DNA from: Ignavibacteria bacterium
GTDB taxonomy: Bacteria; Bacteroidota; Ignavibacteria; Tepidaquicellales; Tepidaquicellaceae
DNA: 64,000 nt
Reading direction: 5' to 3'
NCBI GenBank assembly: GCA_016709315.1
Contig: JADJMZ010000003.1
Coordinates: 620,001-684,000, forward strand
Shown here one piece after another: positions 9,759 to 20,040 of this stretch. Made by a program: the position numbers and the translations under genes. Under the pieces are notes generated by a model. The model did no database searches, was not told where the DNA came from, and saw nothing but the letters and a program-made list of their open reading frames with translations. The stretch's first letter is position 1; the number at the start of each line of letters is the position of its first letter.

Positions 9759-11201
9759 ATGAAAAAATTAACCATAGCTATGTTTTTCTTTTCTGCCATT
9801 CTTATCCGGGATACATCCGCACAGTGGAGCAATGTTTCTGCGGGACTTGGTAACAAGGAAATATATTCATTTACAAATAACAGCACTAACCTGTTTGCCG
9901 GAACTTTCAATTACGGACTTTATACTTCCACTGACGACGGCATGAACTGGACTCAGGCAGGGATAGGATTAAATAACCGGGTCGTATTTTCTTTAACAAT
10001 GTTCGGAAACTATTTATATGCAGGTACCGATATTGGTGTATGGAGAACTTCAAACAACGGCGCTTACTGGAGTTTGATCGGCTTGAACAATAATACGATT
10101 TATTCGCTGGCATCAAACCAAACCCGTGCATTCGCCGGACTTCATACCTCCGGTTTGTTCTATTCATCGGGAGGCACAAACTGGTTCATCAGTTCATTGA
10201 ATGTAATAAACATAAAGTCAATTGCTGTGAACGGAAACTTCATTCTTGCCGGAGCAGGCGGTAATGCAGGCGTCTATCTGTCATCGAACAACGGCAATAA
10301 CTGGACAGCGACTTCCCTGAATAACAAATCAGTTTATTCATTAGCCCAGAACGGAAACTATGCTTATGCAGGTACCGGCGGCGGTGTCTACTATTCATCA
10401 GACAGCGGATATACATGGACACGGTCATCTCTGAATAATGACCTGGTCTATTCACTGGCTGTATCCGGGAGTGTGGTTTATGCAGGAACTGAATTGAACG
10501 GAGTATTTATGTCTACTGATAACGGATTAAACTGGTCGCCGCTGAATGACGGATTACCAGGCAATATAACCATATACTCCTTATACTTATACAAAAACTA
10601 TGTTTATGCCGGAGCTTCGGTGAATGGCGTATACAGAAGACCGGTCTTTCAAATGCCTTTAACGCTGAACCAGAAGATCTTCATTCAGGGATTTTATGAT
10701 CCCGCAAGCAATTCAATGGTAAGTGACAATGTAACCGTTTATTTAAGGAATGCCGCGTCACCTTATGAAGTTATTGATTTTGCAATAGGAGCTGTAGATC
10801 CATCCGGCAACGGGTCATTCCAGTTCTCAAATGCGGTCAATGGTGCGGACTACTATATTCAGCTTGAACACAGAAATTCACTGGAAACATGGAGCAGTTC
10901 GCCGCAGCAGTTCTCAGGAAATTCTTTGAACTTCGATTTTACAACATCTGATGCTCAGGCATTCGGGAATAATATGATACAGGTTGATGCATCACCAAGC
11001 ACGTTCGCCATCTATAGCGGTGATGTAAATCAGGACTGGACTATAGATGCATCGGATGCAAGTGATGTGGATAATGATGCTTACATTTCATTAAGCGGAT
11101 ATGTAAACACTGATGTAACGGGAGATGATTTCGTGGATGCAGGAGATGTAAGCATTGTGGATAATAATGCTATTAATTCGGTGAGTGTTGTCTCACCTTG
11201 A
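9759..11201 (+). CDS. Exported Asp-box beta-propeller protein with dockerin-like module
   Basis: Exported protein of 480 residues with signal peptide 1-21 (ends DTSAQ). Residues about 22-290 form a beta-propeller of about 40-residue blades. These carry Asp-box-like motifs (STDDGMNW, SSDSGYTW, STDNGLNW) and the phrase YAGTxxGVYxS, as in BNR/sialidase-like and Ycf48-like propellers. No sialidase catalytic residues can be assigned. Residues about 300-480 are the shared C-terminal module. Its first calcium loop reads VNQDWTIDASD: the Gly expected at loop position 6 is Trp, so calcium binding there may be impaired. The second loop (TDVTGDDFVDAGD) is intact. A binding or structural surface role is inferred. 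Confidence 0.88.
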   Translation: MKKLTIAMFFFSAILIRDTSAQWSNVSAGLGNKEIYSFTNNSTNLFAGTFNYGLYTSTDDGMNWTQAGIGLNNRVVFSLTMFGNYLYAGTDIGVWRTSNNGAYWSLIGLNNNTIYSLASNQTRAFAGLHTSGLFYSSGGTNWFISSLNVINIKSIAVNGNFILAGAGGNAGVYLSSNNGNNWTATSLNNKSVYSLAQNGNYAYAGTGGGVYYSSDSGYTWTRSSLNNDLVYSLAVSGSVVYAGTELNGVFMSTDNGLNWSPLNDGLPGNITIYSLYLYKNYVYAGASVNGVYRRPVFQMPLTLNQKIFIQGFYDPASNSMVSDNVTVYLRNAASPYEVIDFAIGAVDPSGNGSFQFSNAVNGADYYIQLEHRNSLETWSSSPQQFSGNSLNFDFTTSDAQAFGNNMIQVDASPSTFAIYSGDVNQDWTIDASDASDVDNDAYISLSGYVNTDVTGDDFVDAGDVSIVDNNAINSVSVVSP

Positions 11202-11879
11202 TTTTAATTTTACCCGCCTTGCCCGCTTTCAGCGAGGTAAACCGCGAGGCAGGGAATTTCGGATTTGGAATTGATATGATTTTACCCGCCTTGCCGCGAG
11301 GCAGAGATTTTTGATTTATGATTTTAGATTTTAAGTTGCTAATTGTTAATTGTTAACTGACACACTGTTAACTGTCACACTGTTAACTGTCACACTGCCT
11401 GACTTTAAAAAAGCAGGTTTAAAACAAATGCGATTGCATTTAAAATTCATTTGTTTTATAATTCATAAACTTAGTATAAGTCATTATTTAAATTAAACAA
11501 AGGAATTAAATTTATATAAATTTTACTTATTACTCATCCAACATCTGCATCTCTCTTAACTAATCTTAAATGAGCATATCAGGTAAAATTATTTCAAAAT
11601 ATTTGAATTTAAAAAATTTAGAAATTATTAGAAATAACCCGTAGCTGCTCTTTCCATAATAAAAATTGTGAAAGTTGTAAAGTCTGTAAAAAACAGTATG
11701 CATCTTTATGTTATGAAAACAAGATCTTGTAAGACGTAAAGATCAAACGGGAGACGTGTGTTGTAAATACTGCAATAACATTCAAGTAGAATATATGAGA
11801 ATTAAGACGCCTGATAAAAGAAAATAATTATAACAGCATTATTCCCAAAATATATTTCTTAACTTAAAGACCAAACTTT
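11202..11879. repeat. Gene-free spacer: GC palindromes, word repeats, AT-rich leader
   Basis: No gene is seen. GC-rich palindromic elements lie at 11213-11254 (CCCGCCTTGCCCGC to GGCAGGG) and 11284-11304. Word repeats TTAATTG and CTGTTAACTGTCACA follow (11336-11400). A hairpin with 11-bp arms, TAAAACAAATG (11420-11430) and CATTTGTTTTA (11448-11458), may end transcription of the preceding gene. From 11460 to 11879 the sequence is AT-rich and must hold the promoter of the gene at 11880; no strong ribosome site is visible before that start. Confidence 0.65.
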
Positions 11880-14800
11880 ATGAAAAAGAATTTTACTCAA
11901 ATTTGCACCTGCCTAAATCCTTCCACGAAAAAAAACAAATTGAAATACTTAATTAAAATTCTTACATCAAGCATTAATTTAAATTTCAAATTTCTTATAG
12001 TCATTTATTTATTTTTAACAGGCATAGCAGAGAGCAACTGGATACTTCCGGAAAAAAAGAATTCTATAGTAGCAGACAGACCGGTTACTTCAGGTCCTGA
12101 AAAAAAGGATTCGCTTCCCGAGGGAGTAACACAAGACTGGCTTAACAGTCTTCGTGATGAAAACGGCAACAGGATAATCCCGGAGTCAGATCCGGAAACA
12201 TCGCGACAGATACCGGAAGATCCGGAAGGTGATGCCATGCAGAGAAAAATATTCAACGGGCTTGTCTCCGGAGATCGGTTCGGATGGTCAGTTTCTTCAG
12301 CGGGGGATGTAAACGGAGACGTGTATGATGATATAATCGTGGGAGCGTATGTTAATAATGGAAATACCGGTAGAGCATATGTTTTCTATGGTGGATTGAA
12401 TATGAATACAGTTGCAGATGTGACATTGACGGGTGAGACAATAAATAACAATTTTGGAAAATCGGTCTCATCAGCAGGTGATGTAAACGGAGACGGATAT
12501 TCAGATGTGATCGTAGGTGCATACGGTTATTCCGCAAGTACCGGCAGAGCATATATATATTTCGGAGGAGCATCAATGAATAATGTTGCAGATGTGATAA
12601 TGACGGGTGAGGCAGTAAGCAACAATTTTGGATTTTCGGTCTCATCAGCCGGAGATGTGAATGGAGACGGATATTCCGATGTGGTCACTGGTGCATACGG
12701 ATATTCTGCAAGTACCGGCAGAGCATACATATATTTCGGAGGAGCGTCAATGAATAATGTTGCAGATATATTATTGACAGGCGAGGCAGCAAATAACTAT
12801 TTTGGAATTTCGGTCTCATCAGCCGGCGATGTTAATAGTGACGGATTTTCAGATGTTATCACAAGTGCTTATGGATATTCCTCAAGTACCGGCAGAGCAT
12901 ATATATATTACGGAGGAGCATCAATGAATAATATTGCAGATATATTATTGACAGGCGAGGCAACAAATAACTATTTTGGAATTTCGGTCTCATCAGCAGG
13001 CGATGTGAATGGTGACGGATATTCTGATGTGATCGCAGGAGCATACGGATATTCCTCAAGTACCGGCAGAGCATACATATATTACGGAGGAGCTTCTATG
13101 AATAATGCTGCAGATATTACAATAACAGGAGAGGCAACAAATAACTTTTTGGGAATTTCGGTTTCCTCAGCCGGAGATGTGAACGGTGACGGATATTCCG
13201 ATGTGATCGCAGGTGCATATGGATATTCCACAAGCACAGGCAGAGCATATATATATTTCGGTGGAGTTTCTATGAATAATGCTGCAGATGTGACTATGAC
13301 AGGTGAGGCAACAGGCAACTCTTTCGGAATTTCTGTTTCATCAGCCGGCGATGTAAACGGTGATGGTTATCCCGATGTGCTTGTGGGTGCATTCGGATAT
13401 TCAGGAAGTACCGGAAGAGTTTATTTGTATGATTACCAGATGAGAAATGAGATCATTCAGGATGTTGCAATGACAGGTCAAGGAGGCAATTTTGGATTTT
13501 CGGTTTCATCAGCCGGCGATGTAAACGGCGACGGATATTCCGATGTGATAATTGGTGCTTATCAATTAATTTCATATACCGGAAGATCATATATATATTT
13601 CGGAGGAGCATCTATGGATAATATTGCAGATGTGACTATGACAGGTGAGGCAATAGGCGTTTATTTTGGAAATTCAGTTTCCTCCGCCGGAGATGTAAAC
13701 GGCGACGGATATTCTGATGTGATAGTAGGAGCAATCGGATATTCATCATTTACAGGAAAAGCATATATATATTTCGGAGGAGCATCAATGAATAATATTG
13801 CTGACGTGACAATGACAGGTGAGACTGGGAATGACTTTTTCGGAAATTCAGTTTCATCCGCCGGAGATGTAAATGGAGACGGATATTCTGATGTGATCGT
13901 CGGAGCTTCATTTTATTCTTCATATACCGGAAGGGCATATATATATTTCGGAGGAGGATCAATGAATAATGTTGCAGACGTGACAATGACAGGTGAGGCA
14001 GCAGGCAACAATTTTGGATTTTCGGTATCAACAGCCGGAGATGTGAACGGAGACGGATATTCCGATGTGGTAACTGGTGCATACGGATATTCTGGAGGTA
14101 CTGGCAGAGCATACATATATTTCGGAGGAGCATTAATGGATAATATTGCAGATGTGACTATGACAGGAGAGGCAACTCTCTACTATTTTGGAAATTCTGT
14201 TTCATCAGCAGGCGATGTGAATGGAGATGGTTTTCCTGATGTGATCATAGGTGCTTATGGATATTCCACAAATACCGGCAAAGCATATATATATTTCGGA
14301 GGCGCGTCAATGAATAATGTTGCTGATGTTACAATGACAGGTGAGACAACAAATAACAATTTTGGAATATCAGTTTCGTCTGCCGGAGATGTTAACGGTG
14401 ACGGATATTCAGATGTGATCGTCGGTGCTAATCAATATTCTTCATTTACCGGTAGAGCATATATATATTTCGGAGGAACAATAATGAATAATGTTTCAGA
14501 TGTGTTAATGACAGGTGAAACAATAAATGACGGTCTCGGAATTTCAGTCTCATCAGCCGGCGATATTAACGGCGACGGGTATTCCGATTTGATTATAGGT
14601 GCAGATAATTATTCTGCAGGTACTGGCAGAGCTTATGTTTACTATGGTTCTGCCATCAGTGCAAAACCGATTCTGAATTATGTAAAGGATGTTCCTAATG
14701 ATCAGGGCGGTAAAGTAAATCTTAAATGGGCAAGAAGCGGATATGACGTCAGGGGAATAAATAAAATAACGGATTATATTGTATACAGAAGTTACCCGCC

Positions 14801-15818
14801 TTCAGGCGGAGGATTTTCTTGGGAGCAGAAAGCAATAATTTCCGCATCTAATCGTTCCTTTTATACTTATACTGACAATACTCCGTCAGATTCTTCAACC
14901 AACGGCACGGGAACTATGTTCTACCAGATCATGGCACGAACAGGCAATAATTCGGAATACTGGGTTTCAAATATTTTATCCGGCAGAAGCTTAGACAATA
15001 TTGCCCCGCTGATGGTATCGCCGTTTACCGCAGTGTCTTCCGCACCTAATGTAAGAACGAACTGGAAGAGAAGTTCTGCTCCCGATCTTATGAATTACAT
15101 TTTATTCAAAAGTACAAGTCCGTCAATTGATCCTTATACTGAAACTCCTTTTGCAACAACTATAGATTCAACTTACCTTGATACTTCGCCACTCAGCGGA
15201 GTGTATTACTACTTCATAGTAGCACAGGACATTCACGGAAATTACAGTCCGGTTGCAATCACGGAAAACCCGAACATTACATTAAATCTTACAATGTTTA
15301 TTGAAGGATTTTATAATGCCGGAAGCAATTCACAGGTGAGTGATACGATACTCGTTGAACTCAGAAATTCAACATCGCCTTTTGCATTGGCAGATCAGTC
15401 AAGTAAAATAGTATCAGCAAACGGAACAGTTCAGCTTAAATTTAGCAATGCTCCCGGCGGCAATTACTACATTGCAGTGAAACACAGAAACAGTATTGAA
15501 ACATGGAGCTCAGGCGCAATTGCGCTTTCGAGGACTACACCCGCTTCATTCGATCTTTCATCTTCTTTAACTCAGGCATTCGGAAGTAATCTGATACAGG
15601 CGGATGCTTCACCTGTAAGATATGCAATCTTCAGCGGAGATATAAATCAGGACGGAACTGTAGATGCATCGGATCTGAGTGAGACAGATAATGACGCTTT
15701 CAGTTCATTAAGCGGTTATGTAAGGACTGATGTAACAGGAGATGATTTTGTTGATGCGGCAGATGTAAGCATAGTTGATAATAATGCTTTTAATTCTGTG
15801 AGTGCGGTTACACCATGA
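11880..15818 (+). CDS. Exported FG-GAP protein (14 blades) with Fn3 pair and dockerin-like module, paralogue 1 of 3
   Basis: Protein of 1312 residues, first of three tandem paralogues. The N-terminus is longer than in the other two; a hydrophobic segment (about 35-48) precedes the shared SNWILPEKKNS, so a later start is possible. Residues about 133-925 contain 14 FG-GAP blades of about 58 residues, each with AGDVNGDGYSD and a YIYFGGASMNN strand. Blade 7 alone replaces YFGG with DYQMRNEI (about 517), marking the end of the first seven-bladed propeller. Two fibronectin-III-like domains follow (about 930-1137, linked by DNIAP), then the shared module (1137-1312) with loops GDINQDGTVDASD and TDVTGDDFVDAAD, ending VTP. 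A surface role is inferred. Confidence 0.88.
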   Translation: MKKNFTQICTCLNPSTKKNKLKYLIKILTSSINLNFKFLIVIYLFLTGIAESNWILPEKKNSIVADRPVTSGPEKKDSLPEGVTQDWLNSLRDENGNRIIPESDPETSRQIPEDPEGDAMQRKIFNGLVSGDRFGWSVSSAGDVNGDVYDDIIVGAYVNNGNTGRAYVFYGGLNMNTVADVTLTGETINNNFGKSVSSAGDVNGDGYSDVIVGAYGYSASTGRAYIYFGGASMNNVADVIMTGEAVSNNFGFSVSSAGDVNGDGYSDVVTGAYGYSASTGRAYIYFGGASMNNVADILLTGEAANNYFGISVSSAGDVNSDGFSDVITSAYGYSSSTGRAYIYYGGASMNNIADILLTGEATNNYFGISVSSAGDVNGDGYSDVIAGAYGYSSSTGRAYIYYGGASMNNAADITITGEATNNFLGISVSSAGDVNGDGYSDVIAGAYGYSTSTGRAYIYFGGVSMNNAADVTMTGEATGNSFGISVSSAGDVNGDGYPDVLVGAFGYSGSTGRVYLYDYQMRNEIIQDVAMTGQGGNFGFSVSSAGDVNGDGYSDVIIGAYQLISYTGRSYIYFGGASMDNIADVTMTGEAIGVYFGNSVSSAGDVNGDGYSDVIVGAIGYSSFTGKAYIYFGGASMNNIADVTMTGETGNDFFGNSVSSAGDVNGDGYSDVIVGASFYSSYTGRAYIYFGGGSMNNVADVTMTGEAAGNNFGFSVSTAGDVNGDGYSDVVTGAYGYSGGTGRAYIYFGGALMDNIADVTMTGEATLYYFGNSVSSAGDVNGDGFPDVIIGAYGYSTNTGKAYIYFGGASMNNVADVTMTGETTNNNFGISVSSAGDVNGDGYSDVIVGANQYSSFTGRAYIYFGGTIMNNVSDVLMTGETINDGLGISVSSAGDINGDGYSDLIIGADNYSAGTGRAYVYYGSAISAKPILNYVKDVPNDQGGKVNLKWARSGYDVRGINKITDYIVYRSYPPSGGGFSWEQKAIISASNRSFYTYTDNTPSDSSTNGTGTMFYQIMARTGNNSEYWVSNILSGRSLDNIAPLMVSPFTAVSSAPNVRTNWKRSSAPDLMNYILFKSTSPSIDPYTETPFATTIDSTYLDTSPLSGVYYYFIVAQDIHGNYSPVAITENPNITLNLTMFIEGFYNAGSNSQVSDTILVELRNSTSPFALADQSSKIVSANGTVQLKFSNAPGGNYYIAVKHRNSIETWSSGAIALSRTTPASFDLSSSLTQAFGSNLIQADASPVRYAIFSGDINQDGTVDASDLSETDNDAFSSLSGYVRTDVTGDDFVDAADVSIVDNNAFNSVSAVTP

Positions 15819-15992
15819 TTCAATTTGGAATTTGGGATTTCGGAATTGGAATTTATTGATTTTTGATTTTTGATTTTGATTTATGATTTATGATTTTTGA
15901 TTTAAAGTATTCCCAGCCCGCCTTGCGAGGCAGGCTTCGCGATGCGGGCAAATTTGAATTTACAATCTCAATAAATTATTAATAAAAAGAAC
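15819..15992 (+). repeat. Duplicated spacer, copy 1, with GC hairpin
   Basis: Spacer nearly identical to 19866-20040: the word block GGAATTTGGGATTTCGG, GATTTATGATTT, and a GC-rich hairpin at 15916-15949 (GCCCGCCTTGCGA paired with TTCGCGATGCGGGC). The T at 15943 breaks one pair that is intact in copy 2. It marks the tandem duplication unit as gene plus spacer. Confidence 0.85.
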
Positions 15993-18900
15993 ATGAAAAA
16001 ATTATTCTTCTTAAGACGTTTTAAATTATTTTCTCTGATACTTATTTATTTGATTTTAACATGCACAGCAGAAAGCAACTGGATACTTCCTGAAAAAAAG
16101 AATTCTATTGAGTCGGACAGATCGGTCACGGCAAATTCTGAAAAAAAGGATTCTCTTCCCGAGGGAGTAACACAGGACTGGCTTAACAGTCTTCGTGATG
16201 AAAACGGCAACAGGATAATTCCGGAGTCAGATCCGGGAACATCACGACAGGTACCTGAAGACCCGGATGGTGATGCCATGCAGAGAAAAATATTCAACGG
16301 ACTTGGCACAGGTTATCAGTTCGGAAGATCAGTTTCTTCAGCAGGGGATGTAAACGGAGACGGGTATGATGATATTATTATCGGGGCACCGGCTTATTCG
16401 ACAAATACAGGCAGAGCATATATTTATTTTGGAGGATTAAATATGAATACAGTTGCAGATGTGACAATGACAGGTGAAACGACAGGCAACTATTTTGGAC
16501 GTTCTGTCTCGTCAGCCGGAGATGTAAACGGAGACGGTTATTCAGATGTGATCGTCGGAGCTTATGGCTATTCTACGGTCAGGGGCAGATCATATATATA
16601 TTACGGAGGTGCGTCAATGAATAATATTGCTGATGTGACTATGACAGGTGAGGCAATAAATAATGCATTTGGATATTCTGTCTCAGTAGCCGGAGATGTA
16701 AACGGAGACGGTTATTCCGATGTGATAATCGGTGCTTCCGGTTATTCTTCAAATATAGGCAGAGCATATATATATTTCGGCGGAGCATCAATGAATAATA
16801 TTGCAGATGTGACTATTACAGGTGAGGCAGTAGGTAATGAGTTTGGAATATCAGTCTCATCAGCAGGAGATGCAAACGGCGACGGATATTCAGATGTGAT
16901 TGCAGGCGCTTATGGATATACTTCATATACCGGCAGAGCATATATATATTTCGGAGGATCATCAATGAATAATATTGCAGATGTGACAATGACAGGTGAA
17001 TCAATAAACAACTATTTTGGAAGTTCGGTATCATCAGCCGGAGATATGAACGGAGATGGATATTCCGATGTGTTCATTGGTGCTTCCGGTTATTCCACAA
17101 ATACCGGCAGAGCATATATATTTTTCGGCGGAGCATCAATGAATAATATTGCTGATGTGACAATGACAGGTGAGACAACAAACAATTATTTTGGATTTTC
17201 GGTCTCATCAGCAGGAGATGTAAATGGCGACGGTTATTCAGATGTGATCGCAGGAGCATATGGATATTCAACACAAACAGGCAGGGTATATATTTATTTC
17301 GGGGGAGCATCAATGAATAATATTGCAGATGTGACAATGACAGGCGAGGCAACAGGCAACTATTTTGGAGTTTCGGTCTCATCAGCCGGAGATGTAAACG
17401 GAGACGGAAATCCCGATGTGCTTGTGGGTGCATATGGATATTCCGCAAGTACCGGAAGAGTTTATCTGTATGATTACCAGATGAGAAATGAAATCATTCA
17501 GGATGTTGCAATGACAGGCGAGACAACTAACAACTATTTTGGATATTCTGTCTCGTCAGCCGGAGATGTAAACGCTGACGGATATTTTGATGTAATAGTC
17601 GGTGCACCTGGATATTCTGCATATACCGGCAGAGCATATATATATTTCGGCGGATCATCAATGGATAATGTTGCAGATGTTACAATGACAGGTGAGACAG
17701 CAAACAACTATTTTGGAAATTCGGTATCATCAGCCGGCGATGTGAATGGCGACGGATATTCTGATGTTATAGTCGGTGCTTATGCATATTCTTCATATAC
17801 CGGCAGAGCATATACATATTTCGGAGGAGCATTAATGAATAATGTTGCGGATGTGATAATGACAGGTGAGACCTCAGGCAACTATTTTGGAAATTCGGTA
17901 TCATCAGCCGGAGATGTAAACGGAGACGGATATACCGATGTGATAGTAGGGTCTTATCTATATTCTTCAAATACCGGCAGAGCATATATATATTTCGGAG
18001 GAGGGTCAATGAATAATGTTGTTGATTTGACAATGACTGGTGAAACAACATCTGATTTTTTTGGAAAATCAGTTTCATCAGCCGGAGATATAAACGTAGA
18101 TGGTTATTCTGATGTGATCGTAGGAGCTACAGGTTATTCGACTTCAACCGGCAGAGCATATATATATTTCGGAGGAGTATCAATGGATAATGTTGCAGAT
18201 GTAATAATGACAGGTGAGGCAACAGGCGACTCTTTTGGAAATTCAGTATCGTCAGCCGGAGATATAAACGGAGATGGTTATTCTGATGTAATCGTAGGTG
18301 CACCTTTATATTCTTCACAAACCGGCAGGGCATATATATATATCGGAGGAGCATCAATGAATAATGTTGCAGATGAAACTATGACAGGTGATGCAACTAT
18401 CAGCAATTTTGGAAATTCGGTATCATCAGCCGGAGATGTTAACGGTGACGGATATTCTGATGTGATAGTAGGTGCATCTGGATATTCTTCAGGTACCGGC
18501 AAATCAAATATATATTTCGGAGGATTGTCAATGAATAATTTGGTAGATGTAATAATGACAGGTGAGGCAATAAACAACTATCTTGGATATTCGGTCTCAT
18601 CAGTCGGAGATGTAAACGGCGACGGATATTCTGATGTTATTATAGGTGCAGATGGATATTCTTCAAATACCGGCAAAGCTTATGTATATTATGGTTCTGC
18701 CATCAGTGCAAAACCGATTCTTAATTATGTGAAAGATGTACCAAATGATCAGGGCGGATATGTAAATCTCAAATGGGCAAGGAGTTCTTTTGATGTTAAT
18801 GGAAATGATATGATAACTAATTATATAGTAGAAAGAAGTTTCCCTCCAACAGACGGAAATTTTGCATGGGTAAATATCGCAAGCATTCCTTCGAATAAAA

Positions 18901-19865
18901 ATCCTTATTATTCATATATTGCATCAACACCTTTTGATTCGACATCAAATAGCAGCGGTAATTTCTTTTTCAGAATTACAGCCAGAACATCATTGCCTTC
19001 TCAATACTGGAGATCCGCAATCCTCTCGGGCAGAAGCATTGACAATATTGCGCCTTTTGTGGTGTCACCGTTCACGGCTTCATCATCCGGACCAGATGTT
19101 ATAACAAACTGGAATAGAAACATATCTCCCGATCTTCTGAATTACATTTTATTCAGAAGTACAAACCCGTCAATTGATCCATATACTGAAACTCCTTTTG
19201 CAATAACTGCAGATTCAACTTATCTTGATACTGCACCGCTTTCCGGTGTGTATTACTATTTCATAGTTGCTCAGGACATTCACGGAAATTACAGTCCGGT
19301 GGCTGGAACATCAAGTCCTGCAATTGCATTAAATCTAACAATGTTCATAGAAGGATTTTATAATTCCGTCAGTGATTCCCAGATCAGTGATACAATAAAT
19401 GTATATCTGAGAAATGCAGTTTCACCGTTTACAAAAGTTGATTCAGCAAAAGCTGTTGTATCTTCAAACGGAAGCGCTTCTTTGCTATTCGGCAATGCTC
19501 CAGGAGGAAATTACTTCATAGCAGTGAAACACAGAAACAGCATCGAAACATGGAGTTCAGGTGCCATTGCGCTTTTTCGTACCACGCCTGCTTCATTTGA
19601 TTTTTCAACTTCTTTATCTCAGGCATTTGGAAATAATCTGAAACAGACAGATACTTCACCGGTTAGGTTTGTCATCTTCAGCGGCGATGTTAATCAGGAA
19701 GGTACTATAGATGGATCTGATCTGAGTGAGACAGAAAATGATGCATTTAATTCAGTCTCGGGTTATGTAAGGACAGATGTCACAGGAGATGATTTTGTGG
19801 ATGCAGCAGATGTCAGCATTGTGGATAATAATGCTTTTAATCAGGTGAGTGCGGTTACACCATGA
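15993..19865 (+). CDS. Exported FG-GAP protein (14 blades), paralogue 2 of 3
   Basis: Protein of 1290 residues. The signal peptide is about residues 1-28 (MKKLFFLRRFKLFSLILIY). The LTC near its end is not a convincing lipobox. After SNWILPEKKNS comes GDAMQRKIFNGLG, then 14 FG-GAP blades (about 109-905); blade 7 carries DYQMRNEI (about 495). The Fn3 pair is at about 905-1115 and the shared module at 1115-1290, whose first loop is GDVNQEGTIDGSD (Asp to Glu at loop position 5). The blades are closest to those of the neighbour at 20,041, but the C-terminal module is distinct from both tandem neighbours. No Shine-Dalgarno sequence is visible. An exported structural or binding role is inferred. Confidence 0.88.
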   Translation: MKKLFFLRRFKLFSLILIYLILTCTAESNWILPEKKNSIESDRSVTANSEKKDSLPEGVTQDWLNSLRDENGNRIIPESDPGTSRQVPEDPDGDAMQRKIFNGLGTGYQFGRSVSSAGDVNGDGYDDIIIGAPAYSTNTGRAYIYFGGLNMNTVADVTMTGETTGNYFGRSVSSAGDVNGDGYSDVIVGAYGYSTVRGRSYIYYGGASMNNIADVTMTGEAINNAFGYSVSVAGDVNGDGYSDVIIGASGYSSNIGRAYIYFGGASMNNIADVTITGEAVGNEFGISVSSAGDANGDGYSDVIAGAYGYTSYTGRAYIYFGGSSMNNIADVTMTGESINNYFGSSVSSAGDMNGDGYSDVFIGASGYSTNTGRAYIFFGGASMNNIADVTMTGETTNNYFGFSVSSAGDVNGDGYSDVIAGAYGYSTQTGRVYIYFGGASMNNIADVTMTGEATGNYFGVSVSSAGDVNGDGNPDVLVGAYGYSASTGRVYLYDYQMRNEIIQDVAMTGETTNNYFGYSVSSAGDVNADGYFDVIVGAPGYSAYTGRAYIYFGGSSMDNVADVTMTGETANNYFGNSVSSAGDVNGDGYSDVIVGAYAYSSYTGRAYTYFGGALMNNVADVIMTGETSGNYFGNSVSSAGDVNGDGYTDVIVGSYLYSSNTGRAYIYFGGGSMNNVVDLTMTGETTSDFFGKSVSSAGDINVDGYSDVIVGATGYSTSTGRAYIYFGGVSMDNVADVIMTGEATGDSFGNSVSSAGDINGDGYSDVIVGAPLYSSQTGRAYIYIGGASMNNVADETMTGDATISNFGNSVSSAGDVNGDGYSDVIVGASGYSSGTGKSNIYFGGLSMNNLVDVIMTGEAINNYLGYSVSSVGDVNGDGYSDVIIGADGYSSNTGKAYVYYGSAISAKPILNYVKDVPNDQGGYVNLKWARSSFDVNGNDMITNYIVERSFPPTDGNFAWVNIASIPSNKNPYYSYIASTPFDSTSNSSGNFFFRITARTSLPSQYWRSAILSGRSIDNIAPFVVSPFTASSSGPDVITNWNRNISPDLLNYILFRSTNPSIDPYTETPFAITADSTYLDTAPLSGVYYYFIVAQDIHGNYSPVAGTSSPAIALNLTMFIEGFYNSVSDSQISDTINVYLRNAVSPFTKVDSAKAVVSSNGSASLLFGNAPGGNYFIAVKHRNSIETWSSGAIALFRTTPASFDFSTSLSQAFGNNLKQTDTSPVRFVIFSGDVNQEGTIDGSDLSETENDAFNSVSGYVRTDVTGDDFVDAADVSIVDNNAFNQVSAVTP

Positions 19866-20040
19866 TTCAATTTGGAATTTGGGATTTCGGAATTGGAATT
19901 TATTGATTTTTGATTTTTGATTTTGATTTATGATTTATGATTTTTGATTTAAAGTATTCCCAGCCCGCCTTGCGAGGCAGGCTTCGCGAGGCGGGCAAAT
20001 TTGAATTTACAATTTCAATAAATTTTTTTAAAAAAATAAC
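19866..20040 (+). repeat. Duplicated spacer, copy 2, with perfect GC hairpin
   Basis: Almost the same sequence as 15819-15992. The hairpin at 19963-19996 pairs GCCCGCCT with AGGCGGGC and, inside that, TGCGA with TCGCG (one wobble pair). It sits between two co-directional genes and could act as an mRNA-processing or stability structure or a weak terminator; there is no T run directly after it. Confidence 0.85.

Noticed and set aside
16050..16080. Lipoprotein signal in the 15,993 and 20,041 proteins
   Set aside because: The residues before Cys (ILT) do not fit a lipobox, and the paralogue at 11,880 has no Cys there.
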